Origin: JAGXFP01 sp039714535
GTDB lineage: Bacteria; Desulfobacterota; Desulfobulbia; Desulfobulbales; JAGXFP01
DNA: 9,387 nt
Reading direction: 5' to 3'
Assembly: GCA_039714535.1 (NCBI GenBank)
Contig: JBDLJC010000074.1
Coordinates: forward strand, 1-9,387
Shown here: positions 1 to 6,925 of the stretch, piece by piece
Numbering within the stretch: position 1 is the stretch's first letter
How the letters are laid out: every line of letters starts with the position of its first letter
Position numbers and translations under genes: made by a program
Notes under the pieces: generated by a model
Database searches by the model: none
Told to the model about the DNA's origin: nothing
The model's input: the letters and a program-made list of their open reading frames with translations, nothing else

Positions 1-1
1 G

Positions 2-3000
2 GAATCAATTTCGACCGCCAAGCTTTTCAGTTTGGCTAACGTAAATACGGTGCCGTTGGTTGTCCTTGATCACGATAACCTTGCTACGGAACTGCCGGGT
101 CTGAATTTAGCGAATAATATAAGCTCTGATATTGCAAATGCGATCAATCAAGGCATGACCGTCACCATCCCCAAACTTGAGACCCTGCATGAAGACTGGC
201 TGGGTACCGGCTATCTCAAGGAAAATCCGACCACCGGCGAGGCTGGCTGGATGCTGTCCGGGATGATTGCCGGGGGGATGACTGCCCTTAATCCCGACCG
301 CTGGCCGGATAATTATTATGAGCCGTTGGCTAATCCCTTCCAGGAAGAAGTAAACCGCAACCCTGATGCGGTAGTCGAGCTTAAGGTCCTGGCCCCCTCC
401 GAGGGACAACAGGGGACGGTCGGCAAAGCTCTGCTCCAGCCGCTACAGGTTGTGGCCCTTGATAATACCGGACGCCATGTAGCCGGGGTGGAGGTTTCTT
501 TTGAGGTGAAAGCCGGGGGAGGGCTTCTGTCCCAGGCTTCGGCATATACCGATGCCAATGGCATTGCCCAGGTTGAATTTACTCCGGGCACTGATATTTC
601 GGCCAACCCCACCCTACTGTACGCATCTCCTCATTCACAACTGGTCGGCGAGAATCTCATTGATGTTTATACCCCCGGTGGCATCCGCATAGCACAGCCG
701 ATCACCGCCTTTGCATTCCCCGATATTCCTGATCATATCGAGATCACCAGTGGTGGCAACACCGGGCCGATTCTGACTTGGGCAGACACCATAGCGGTTA
801 TGGTCGAGGACCAATATCATAACTCGATCAGCAATAAGGATGTCGTTTTCGCCATGGGGGCGGCGGTGCCTAAATCTTCATGCCAACTGGCCAATGTGGA
901 CGACCGGTCCGGGCTTCTGATCAAGATCAGTGACACCTGCCTGGATAATAATATCCCGGTTTACGGTGATTGCGGGGTTAATTCGATTATCGTTTCCACC
1001 AGCGATATCGGAGCTGCGGCCCAGGTGATCCTCGGCGGCGTTCCCGATGCCAGTTATCCCGTTTCGATCCAAGTCGATGGCCTGCCGGGTAAGACGGTCC
1101 AGGTCACTTCTCTGCCGTTCGGCAACTGCGACGGCGATTCTCCGCCGCAGCATGATCTAGTCCTGAAGGATATCAATCTGGCCGACAACTACGGCAATAT
1201 CATTAACGCCGCCCCGGTCGGCGGGACCATTCCGGTGACGGCCCGGATGTATGCGGTAAGCGAACTGGGGGAGATAATCGAGAAATCGATTGACTGCATC
1301 CCCTCCGGCGCCGATACCTGCCCCATGTTGATCGGTACCAGACAGTATGATATCGATACCTCTTTTACCAGCTCGACGGTGACCTTTGGGCAACACGCTT
1401 CCACCGATATCGGGGAAGGAATCTTCGAAATGAAGAAGTTTCCGGTCGGAGACAGTCCCGCTAAAAAGACCATAACCATAACCGGCACGGCTAGCAAAAT
1501 GGTGCAGGAGACCGTCAACGCCTGTAGCAGTCAGGATGACTGTCAGCTGGTGGAAACGGAATATACCTTTTCCGAAATCAGTATTACTAAAGAGGTCTAT
1601 GCGGTTGATATCTCTTTTGTCGACACCCAGCTGGTAATTCCGATCAATGCGGATGGTTATGCCACCGCCGATACGGTCATCGATTACACCATACTGCCGG
1701 AAAGTTATGTCGCCGGTAACGCCATGGTAGACTTTGCCAAAAAGCTTGCCGACGGCCAGTATCAAACGATTAGCTATCTCGAGTCGGAACGAAGCGGCAA
1801 TGGCTTTGTCACTTTGGCCCGGGGCTTCCGTTTTGAGTCTGACACTGAATACGTTGCTCGCGTTGTATTGAATAGGGGGTCGAATACTACTGAAATTGTG
1901 AGCCGGGAGATTACCTTAAGGCCCATCGCCCTGGATCTTAGGGCCGATCTCAATCTTGACGGTTTGTATCTTGAGGACGATACTCAAGAGACCTTGGGAC
2001 TGGGGCTTGTGGTACCCCTTAATAATGATGATGACGACGGCGATTATGTGATTGATGAGATAGATGACTCATTACAAGCTGCTGATGGAACACTAGTGGT
2101 CGATAACGACCTGATCGCGGTAAGACTCATCTCTCTTCCAGAGGAGACCAATCAAGGAACAGTTACAGTTGAGATTGCCCAGGGAATTGACAAGGTCAGA
2201 ATCTGGACCGACCCGACCAAGGGGGCAGGTTCTCTCCTGTTAGATGGTCTTGCTGATCCCTTTACCGTCCGAAAGAGTTGGTCGTTGGGAACCCCTGATG
2301 TTCCCTCTTTTGGTCAGCTACCGAAAACTCTCTACATCGAAGGGATTGACGCGAGTTTGAATAAGGATGACTTTGTAGCCGTGGTAATAAAATTTCAGCC
2401 CGGATCGAATCTGTCTTCTGAAATTGAAATGGATCGGTTGCGGGTAATGGTCATGCAAACAGCCCTTGTTCCAGATTACAATCGTGATGGAATAATAGAT
2501 GAAGAAGATCGTGGCAAGGTCAATGATCTTCAACCCTGGCGATTCTGGGTTAATGATGATGACGACATGGATAGCGCCCCCCTCACTGGTTTGTCAACGG
2601 ATCTTCCGGTTGGCGCAACACCCGATGATTTGCCGGGGCAAAACGAAGACAATGGCGATAATATTATAAATGGCATTCGTGACATGGTGGACTTCTTCCC
2701 TCTCTATCTGGACATCCACAAAATATTGCAGTTTTGGAAATGGGATGATGGTTTCGATTATCGACTCAGCAATGCAGACGATGCGCTTGGTTTGTTTATC
2801 CCCATTTATCAAGGGAGTTTCCCAGCCCTCAACAATGTTGCTGCCTACCTGGAGGATCCGGAAACAGCTCAATCCTTGGTTTCAAGTCAGGGCCAAACAA
2901 TACCTGTTGAAGCAGTAACCAAGGAAGGATTACCGTTGTCGGGATTTTTACTATCGTCAATTGCCGCTTCGGATCAAAACGGCGTTGTTCTGCTGGAAGC

Positions 3001-4525
3001 CAGGAAATCAACGAACAATCCCTTGGTTCTGGAAATCATGAAGGAAGGAGCTGTCGTCTACAGAGTTGAATTTCCCCTTGAAATCTTGCCTGTGGAACAG
3101 ATGTTCGGTCACAAAAATCTTCGGTCAGTGGCCGGTGCCGCCGATGGTGATCCGGATCGATTCGTGGATTTCACGGATCAGAACAGTCCTGAATATTTCT
3201 CGAAAGCCAAACAGCCATATTGCATGCAGGGCGCTGATAAAAACCTAGTCTGGATGCACGGCTATAATGTCGGTCCTGAAGCGGCTAAAGCAACTTATGC
3301 CGAGGTATTCAAACGCTTTTTCCATGCCGGGTTTAACGGTAGGTTCTATGGGGTAAGCTGGTTCGGTGATCCTCCGGCTCCAGGCACCAAGCATTATCAT
3401 CAGGCGGCAGTGAACGCTTTTGCCACTGCCAAAACATATGCCGATTTCATTAACTCTGTTCCCGGCTCATCTTCGTTAGCGGCACACAGCTTTGGCAACT
3501 TGGTCGTTGGTTCAGCCATCCAGGATCATGGATTGACGAATTTTGCCAAGTATTTTGCTATTGATGCATCAATAGCCCTAGAGGCGTATGGTCAGTTTGT
3601 AGATGTCTCAACTTATGTAAATCTCAACGGAACCTTGACCACAGATCCCAATGCCGGCATGGTAAATGTTAACGGTTGGCCTACTTATATTGCCGGCGGA
3701 CAATCAAGATTGTTGGCAAGTGAATGGTATAAGCTGTTCGAAGGGACAGATGACAACAGAAAAGAATTGACCTGGCGTAATCGTTTGAGCGGAGTAGTGT
3801 CGGATAAAGTGTACAATTTTTATTCCAGTACTGAAGAAGTGCTTCGCAGATATGACGACGACAACATCTTCTTCGACGGGAATGGTTTGTCGCTTGAAGC
3901 CTTGTACATCTCCACCTGGGTAAAGCAAGAGAAGTTCAAGGGGCGGCAGGACGTGGTAAATTTCGCAGACAACATCGGCGGAGTATCGAGTCCATACGGT
4001 GGATGGAGTTTCAATCCTGTATGGTGGATTGAAGATCCGTCAACCATCTCTACTGGGTTGGAATGGATGAAGATGCCCCCTGAGAATGCGAAGGCAATTA
4101 CCAAAGAAGAGTTGCGGAAGAAACCGTTTTTTGATCTGCGGGTTGATTGGCTGGTTTCTGATGATCCCACCGATACGTCGCCCAGTGAGTTTGTTGTGAA
4201 GAAAATTAGATATACCGGATTGACAAATTACTATAAAGACAATGAGGCGGCTCATTGGTTGGTATCGGTAAGGGACTGGATGTTGGCCGAGGCCATTCCG
4301 GCGACAACTTTGCCGATGGGGGCAAATGAGAATACTAAATTTTTAGGCAATAATATTGACATGTCTGGTGGTCCTAGTGGCAAGGGCGTTTGTTGCAAAA
4401 CAGACGAAACCTTGTGGCCTAGAATAAAAACATATCAAAATGCAAGGGAATGGAGGCACAGTGATTATAAGGATGTTTCATACCAGCATGTGTATAAATT
4501 TTACAAGAAAATCATCAACAATTAG
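2..4525 (+). CDS. Large secreted modular protein with C-terminal alpha/beta-hydrolase domain (5' end outside window)
   Basis: The frame is open to base 2 with no stop. A TTG at 32 has no Shine-Dalgarno sequence, so the true start lies upstream. Counting the codon at base 2 as residue 1, 1,507 residues are visible. Residues ~66-90 hold a W-x-GTGY...G-W-M-L-SG...GG motif that I recall following transglutaminase-like domains in large secreted proteins. Residues ~126-224 look like a Big-1 Ig-like domain, and a second Ig-like stretch is at ~240-285. EF-hand-type loops (DxNxDGxxxxxD) begin at ~649 and ~825, each followed by an NDDDD cluster. The C-terminal hydrolase has an oxyanion-type HG (1086-1087), nucleophile-elbow AHSFG (Ser1163), possible acid Asp1188 and possible catalytic His1486 in W-R-H-S-D. 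Paired cysteines suit an exported protein. The role is probably a lipase/esterase, perhaps a toxin tip; the substrate is unknown. An exported partner gene follows after 21 bp. Confidence 0.85.
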   Translation, partial: ESISTAKLFSLANVNTVPLVVLDHDNLATELPGLNLANNISSDIANAINQGMTVTIPKLETLHEDWLGTGYLKENPTTGEAGWMLSGMIAGGMTALNPDRWPDNYYEPLANPFQEEVNRNPDAVVELKVLAPSEGQQGTVGKALLQPLQVVALDNTGRHVAGVEVSFEVKAGGGLLSQASAYTDANGIAQVEFTPGTDISANPTLLYASPHSQLVGENLIDVYTPGGIRIAQPITAFAFPDIPDHIEITSGGNTGPILTWADTIAVMVEDQYHNSISNKDVVFAMGAAVPKSSCQLANVDDRSGLLIKISDTCLDNNIPVYGDCGVNSIIVSTSDIGAAAQVILGGVPDASYPVSIQVDGLPGKTVQVTSLPFGNCDGDSPPQHDLVLKDINLADNYGNIINAAPVGGTIPVTARMYAVSELGEIIEKSIDCIPSGADTCPMLIGTRQYDIDTSFTSSTVTFGQHASTDIGEGIFEMKKFPVGDSPAKKTITITGTASKMVQETVNACSSQDDCQLVETEYTFSEISITKEVYAVDISFVDTQLVIPINADGYATADTVIDYTILPESYVAGNAMVDFAKKLADGQYQTISYLESERSGNGFVTLARGFRFESDTEYVARVVLNRGSNTTEIVSREITLRPIALDLRADLNLDGLYLEDDTQETLGLGLVVPLNNDDDDGDYVIDEIDDSLQAADGTLVVDNDLIAVRLISLPEETNQGTVTVEIAQGIDKVRIWTDPTKGAGSLLLDGLADPFTVRKSWSLGTPDVPSFGQLPKTLYIEGIDASLNKDDFVAVVIKFQPGSNLSSEIEMDRLRVMVMQTALVPDYNRDGIIDEEDRGKVNDLQPWRFWVNDDDDMDSAPLTGLSTDLPVGATPDDLPGQNEDNGDNIINGIRDMVDFFPLYLDIHKILQFWKWDDGFDYRLSNADDALGLFIPIYQGSFPALNNVAAYLEDPETAQSLVSSQGQTIPVEAVTKEGLPLSGFLLSSIAASDQNGVVLLEARKSTNNPLVLEIMKEGAVVYRVEFPLEILPVEQMFGHKNLRSVAGAADGDPDRFVDFTDQNSPEYFSKAKQPYCMQGADKNLVWMHGYNVGPEAAKATYAEVFKRFFHAGFNGRFYGVSWFGDPPAPGTKHYHQAAVNAFATAKTYADFINSVPGSSSLAAHSFGNLVVGSAIQDHGLTNFAKYFAIDASIALEAYGQFVDVSTYVNLNGTLTTDPNAGMVNVNGWPTYIAGGQSRLLASEWYKLFEGTDDNRKELTWRNRLSGVVSDKVYNFYSSTEEVLRRYDDDNIFFDGNGLSLEALYISTWVKQEKFKGRQDVVNFADNIGGVSSPYGGWSFNPVWWIEDPSTISTGLEWMKMPPENAKAITKEELRKKPFFDLRVDWLVSDDPTDTSPSEFVVKKIRYTGLTNYYKDNEAAHWLVSVRDWMLAEAIPATTLPMGANENTKFLGNNIDMSGGPSGKGVCCKTDETLWPRIKTYQNAREWRHSDYKDVSYQHVYKFYKKIINN

Positions 4526-4534
4526 AATGTTGGC

Positions 4535-4540
4535 GAGGTG
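4535..4540 (+). promoter_or_regulatory. Shine-Dalgarno sequence GAGGTG
   Basis: GAGGTG sits six bases before the ATG at 4547. It decides the start: an in-frame GTG at 4538 lies inside the SD itself and has no SD of its own. The equivalent AAGGTG is at the same spacing before the paralogue at 5862. Confidence 0.65.
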
Positions 4541-4546
4541 TCTGAA

Positions 4547-5470
4547 ATGAGAAGAATAATTTGTTTTGTAGTCGTCTTACTAATTGGCTTAGCAAATAGC
4601 GCCTGTGGCTCTCCAACCGCAAAGCTGACAGTAAAAGTTGTTGATGAACAAGGTGTTCCCATACAAGGTGCTATGACATTTGTCAGTTTTTCTAAGCCAA
4701 ATTACAGTGGAATAGGTGTGGCTGATATTCTTAAAGAGGGCAAGTCAGACAAAGAAGGTTCGTTCTCATCTCAGAGCAACACTATGAATTATATCGGTGT
4801 GTCTGCCAAGAAAGAGGGTTATTATCATAGTGATGTTAACTATAAATTCACTTCCAGCTCTCGCCTACCAAACCGTTGGAAGCCGTGGAACCCGACGGTT
4901 GAAGTGGTGCTAAAAAAGAAACGCAATCCGGTGCCGATGTACCACAAGTTTGTTGAGTGGGAGCCAGTACCGGAATTAAATGAGCCTGTTGGATATGATC
5001 TTGAAAAAGGGGACTGGGTTGTGCCTTATGGAAAAGGTCTCAATAGTGATTTCATTTTTGAAGTCAATAGCGATCAGAGAGCATGGACTGATTACAATAG
5101 TAGCTATAAGTTGACATTTTCTAATGAAAAAGATGGGATACAAGAATTCGTATTTGATAAAGACGATAAGAGCTATTACAAATGGCTTTTTGAAGCACTC
5201 CAGGATGGTTATCAACAGTTAATGAGTAAATTTCGTAACGACTCTCCGCAAACTGGATTGCAGACTAACGAGAAGAAAGGAATTAATTATATTTTTCGAG
5301 TAAGAACCCAGACAGATAAAGACGGTAAAATTATCGCAGCAAAGTTCGGCAAGATTGAAGGAGAGATTCGGATAATCCCAGGGAAAATAAACTTTTCCTA
5401 TTACTTCAATCCCGACGGCACCCGAAACCTGGAGGAAGATCCGCAGAGGAATTTGTTTAAGAATAAGTGA
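4547..5470 (+). CDS. Exported protein with carboxypeptidase-regulatory-like domain, candidate immunity/partner protein (copy 1)
   Basis: The gene encodes 307 residues from the ATG with GAGGTG six bases upstream. The N-terminus (M-R-R, then ~16 hydrophobic residues, then A-C-G|S) is a Sec signal peptide, with likely type I cleavage before S-P-T-A-K. Mature residues to ~110 form a beta-sandwich resembling carboxypeptidase-regulatory-like domains (KLTVKVVDEQGVPIQGA at the start, VEVVLKKK at the end). Next come N-P-V-P-M-Y and G-Y-D-L-E-K-G-D-W-V-x-P-Y-G-K-G, a variable core, and the C-terminal cap NLEEDPQRNLFKNK. I recall this architecture from hypothetical proteins in several phyla but know no assigned function. 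It lies 21 bp after the hydrolase gene, so co-transcription is likely, and it ends at a strong terminator. Position, export and a duplicated paralogue suggest a periplasmic immunity or binding partner of the hydrolase; this is inference. An accessory or chaperone role is the alternative. Confidence 0.85.
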   Translation: MRRIICFVVVLLIGLANSACGSPTAKLTVKVVDEQGVPIQGAMTFVSFSKPNYSGIGVADILKEGKSDKEGSFSSQSNTMNYIGVSAKKEGYYHSDVNYKFTSSSRLPNRWKPWNPTVEVVLKKKRNPVPMYHKFVEWEPVPELNEPVGYDLEKGDWVVPYGKGLNSDFIFEVNSDQRAWTDYNSSYKLTFSNEKDGIQEFVFDKDDKSYYKWLFEALQDGYQQLMSKFRNDSPQTGLQTNEKKGINYIFRVRTQTDKDGKIIAAKFGKIEGEIRIIPGKINFSYYFNPDGTRNLEEDPQRNLFKNK

Positions 5471-5493
5471 GGCCTAATTGTTCAATTGGCAAA

Positions 5494-5524
5494 GGGCGGC
5501 GGAGAAATCCAGCCGCCTTTTTTT
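5494..5524 (+). terminator. Rho-independent terminator, copy 1
   Basis: The stem GGCGGC (5495-5500) pairs with GCCGCC (5512-5517). Inside it, GGA pairs with TCC around a GAAA tetraloop, with one bulged A. Seven T residues follow. It lies 24 bases after the stop of the 4547-5470 gene and is homologous to the terminator at 6816-6847. Confidence 0.88.
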
Positions 5525-5551
5525 GTTTTGGAAGATCTATCGTTGCTATGA

Positions 5552-5581
5552 TGAACAAAGTACCTCGCGAATTCATATAAT
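5552..5581 (+). promoter_or_regulatory. Possible promoter between the two cassette copies
   Basis: TATAAT at 5576-5581 is a perfect -10 hexamer. The best -35 candidate is TGAACA at 5552-5557 (four of six matches, 18-bp spacing). It lies downstream of the first terminator, so it could supply the second exported-protein gene, whose start is about 280 bases away. Single hexamers are common in AT-rich DNA, so this is weak. Confidence 0.25.
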
Positions 5582-5585
5582 AAGT

Positions 5586-5656
5586 GCAATTCCCAGGTTT
5601 AAGTAAAAGTGGTTAAAATTGGTTTGCGAATCAATCAACCACAACCCAGGAATTGC
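5586..5656. repeat. 71-bp element bounded by imperfect inverted repeats (possible MITE or solo IS ends)
   Basis: GCAATTCCCAGGTT (5586-5599) is matched by the reverse complement of AACCCAGGAATTGC (5643-5656) at 12 of 14 positions. The interior is AT-rich and non-coding. The right end stops about five bases before homology with the large gene's tail resumes. No clear target-site duplication is visible. It could be a miniature inverted-repeat element or two insertion-sequence ends left after internal deletion. The rest of the gene-free gap (5525-5661) shows only the possible promoter. Confidence 0.5.
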
Positions 5657-5661
5657 CATGA

Positions 5662-5838
5662 AACATTGATATGTCGGCTGATAGTTCTCAGGATAATTTT
5701 GATTGTTGCAAAACCAGTGAAAGTTCGTGGCCGAGAATTAAAACATATCAAGGTGCTAGGGAATGGAGGCACAGTGACTATAAGGATGTTCCATATCAAC
5801 ACGTTCATGGATTTTATAAGAAAATAACCAATAATTAA
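5662..5838 (+). pseudogene. Orphan C-terminal tail of the alpha/beta-hydrolase protein
   Basis: In this frame the 58 codons before the TAA at 5836-5838 align with the last 57 residues of the large protein. Both copies read N-I-D-M-S, then C-C-K-T, then W-P-R-I-K-T-Y-Q, A-R-E-W-R-H-S-D-Y-K-D-V, Y-Q-H-V and F-Y-K-K-I, ending N-N. The piece carries the candidate catalytic His (W-R-H-S-D) but no nucleophile or signal peptide, and an in-frame TGA lies immediately upstream at 5659-5661. An internal ATG at 5671 would give 55 residues but has no SD. Over the 36 codons from the shared Trp, I count 11 synonymous and 5 replacement differences, so it was evolving as coding sequence before or until it was stranded. 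It resembles displaced toxin tips in polymorphic toxin loci. Confidence 0.8.
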
Positions 5839-5849
5839 TGATGTCGGAC

Positions 5850-5855
5850 AAGGTG
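5850..5855 (+). promoter_or_regulatory. Shine-Dalgarno sequence AAGGTG
   Basis: AAGGTG lies six bases before the ATG at 5862, exactly as in the paralogue. Two earlier in-frame ATGs (5838 and 5841) overlap or abut the orphan tail's stop codon, have no SD, and would put a charged stretch ahead of the signal peptide. Confidence 0.6.
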
Positions 5856-5861
5856 CCTAAA

Positions 5862-6794
5862 ATGAGAACAGTTATATTTTTTTTAGTTGTATTGCTGACT
5901 GGCATGGCAAGTAGCGCGTATGGTTCACCAACTGCAAAGTTGACAGTGAAAGTTGTTGACGAACAAGGTGTCCCCATACAAGGTGCGAAGACATATATCA
6001 GTTTTGCAAAGCCCAATTACAGCGGTATAGGTGTAGCAGATATTCTTAAAAAGGGTATGTCGGATAAAGAAGGTCTTTTCTCATCTAAGAGTAGCACCAT
6101 GAATTATATAGGTGTGTCGGCGAAGAAAGAGGGCTATTACCATAGTGATGTCAGTTATGAATTCACCTCCCGCTCTAAACTTCTACGGCGGTGGGAGCCG
6201 TGGAATCCGACCGTAGAGGTGGTGTTGAAGAAGAAGCGCAATCCGGTACCGATGTATATGAAAGGTACTGGCTGGATTCAAGTGCCAGCGACGGGAACTT
6301 CGGTTGGGTATGACCTCGAAAAAGGGGATTGGGTTACTCCATATGGAAAAGGAATAACAAAAGATTTTGTATTTATATTTTCAAGTGATATCAAAGCTTA
6401 TCGAGAATATGACTTGAAAATGACTTTAGGATTTTCGAACGAGTTGGACGGAATTAAAAAGTATTTGTTTAATAAAGAAGATCAAAGTTATTTCAAATGG
6501 CCTTTTAAGGCACCTGCTAATGGGTACGATGGAGAACTGGTTAAAACGATTCACAAAATTCCTGGCAAGACTGAAACAAACATAAATAGAGAAGCAAAAT
6601 ATATTTTTAGAGTTCGAACCATTACCGATAAAGAAGGTAATATAATCTCAGCCAATTATGGAAAGGTGGCCAGCGAGTTTGAATTGAGTCCTGAGGGATC
6701 CGAGTGCATGATAAGGTTTTCTTATTACTTCGATCCCGAAGGCACCCGCAATTTGGAGGAAGATCCAGAGAAGAATCTGTTCAAGAATAAGTAA
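5862..6794 (+). CDS. Exported protein with carboxypeptidase-regulatory-like domain, candidate immunity/partner protein (copy 2)
   Basis: The gene encodes 310 residues and is paralogous to the 4547-5470 product. The signal peptide (M-R-T-V, then a hydrophobic run, then A-S-S-A-Y-G|S) replaces that copy's Cys with Tyr, so neither protein depends on a lipobox. The mature N-terminal ~110 residues and the last ~20 (FSYYFDPEGTRNLEEDP...NLFKNK) are nearly the same as in copy 1. The core after P-V-P-M-Y is much more divergent, including the segment after P-Y-G-K-G and the stretch before Y-I-F-R-V-R-T. This conserved-ends, variable-core pattern fits a family diversifying in binding specificity. The gene follows the orphan hydrolase tail and ends at its own terminator. 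Function is unproven: a second immunity protein for a lost or alternative toxin tip is the favoured guess. Confidence 0.85.
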   Translation: MRTVIFFLVVLLTGMASSAYGSPTAKLTVKVVDEQGVPIQGAKTYISFAKPNYSGIGVADILKKGMSDKEGLFSSKSSTMNYIGVSAKKEGYYHSDVSYEFTSRSKLLRRWEPWNPTVEVVLKKKRNPVPMYMKGTGWIQVPATGTSVGYDLEKGDWVTPYGKGITKDFVFIFSSDIKAYREYDLKMTLGFSNELDGIKKYLFNKEDQSYFKWPFKAPANGYDGELVKTIHKIPGKTETNINREAKYIFRVRTITDKEGNIISANYGKVASEFELSPEGSECMIRFSYYFDPEGTRNLEEDPEKNLFKNK

Positions 6795-6815
6795 TGAATG
6801 ATTGTCCAAAAAGTT

Positions 6816-6847
6816 AAGGGCGGCGGGAAAATCCAGCCGCCCTTTTT
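6816..6847 (+). terminator. Rho-independent terminator, copy 2
   Basis: AAGGGCGGC (6816-6824) pairs perfectly with GCCGCCCTT (6836-6844), followed by a T run to 6847. A second small hairpin, TTTTTC-TTGA-GAAAAA (6843-6858), overlaps the T run. It is homologous to the terminator at 5494-5524 and begins 21 bases after the gene's stop codon. Confidence 0.88.
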
Positions 6848-6907
6848 CTTGAGAAAAAAGGTAACAGTTTAGTCCCTTACGCTTTTTCAATTCAGGGGAC
6901 ACCATAG

Positions 6908-6925
6908 AATGGCACTAGTTTAAGC
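6908..6925 (-). repeat. Putative terminal end of the IS4-type remnant
   Basis: The short stretch AATGGCACTAGTTTAAGC holds the stop codon of the transposase remnant and reads outward as TTAAACTAGTGCCATT, the kind of terminal sequence I associate with some IS4-family elements. The matching opposite end is not in the window, so this is tentative. The remaining gap from 6859 to 6907 shows no gene. A GGGGACACCATA string at 6896-6907 resembles scars I recall next to RAYT genes, but this is unverified. Confidence 0.35.

Larger units (their letters stand above)
4352..5524 (+). repeat. Tandem duplication, copy 1 (hydrolase tail + exported-protein gene + terminator)
   Basis: This block consists of the last 57 codons of the large gene, the short intergenic gap, the 4547-5470 gene and its terminator. 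Every part recurs in the same order at 5662-6847. Copy 1 still has its tail fused to the complete hydrolase gene. The two copies differ at many synonymous sites, so the duplication is not recent, or one copy came from a related locus by recombination. Confidence 0.85.
5662..6847 (+). repeat. Tandem duplication, copy 2 (orphan tail + exported-protein gene + terminator)
   Basis: This repeats the order of 4352-5524. The sequence before its terminator (aataagt...gattgtcc) also matches that before the first terminator (aataagt...aattgttc), so the duplicated unit runs through the terminator. No clear homology was seen beyond either terminator or upstream of about 5662. Confidence 0.82.

Noticed and set aside
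32..34. TTG as the start codon of the large gene
   Set aside because: The frame is open for the ten codons upstream to the window edge, there is no Shine-Dalgarno sequence, and no signal peptide follows. The gene clearly begins outside the window.
2026..2100. Runs of GAT/GAC codons as a possible DNA-level repeat
   Set aside because: They are explained as the coding sequence of Asp-rich calcium-binding loops, and a similar loop module recurs about 0.5 kb downstream in the same frame.
4547..4630. Lipoprotein signal at the Cys near the end of the first exported protein's signal peptide
   Set aside because: The residues before Cys (N-S-A) lack the Leu/Val/Ile expected at -3, and the paralogue has Tyr at the Cys position, so type I cleavage fits both better.
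5609..5827. 72-codon open frame between the two exported genes
   Set aside because: It reads the orphan hydrolase tail out of frame; the homologous frame is the one ending at 5838.
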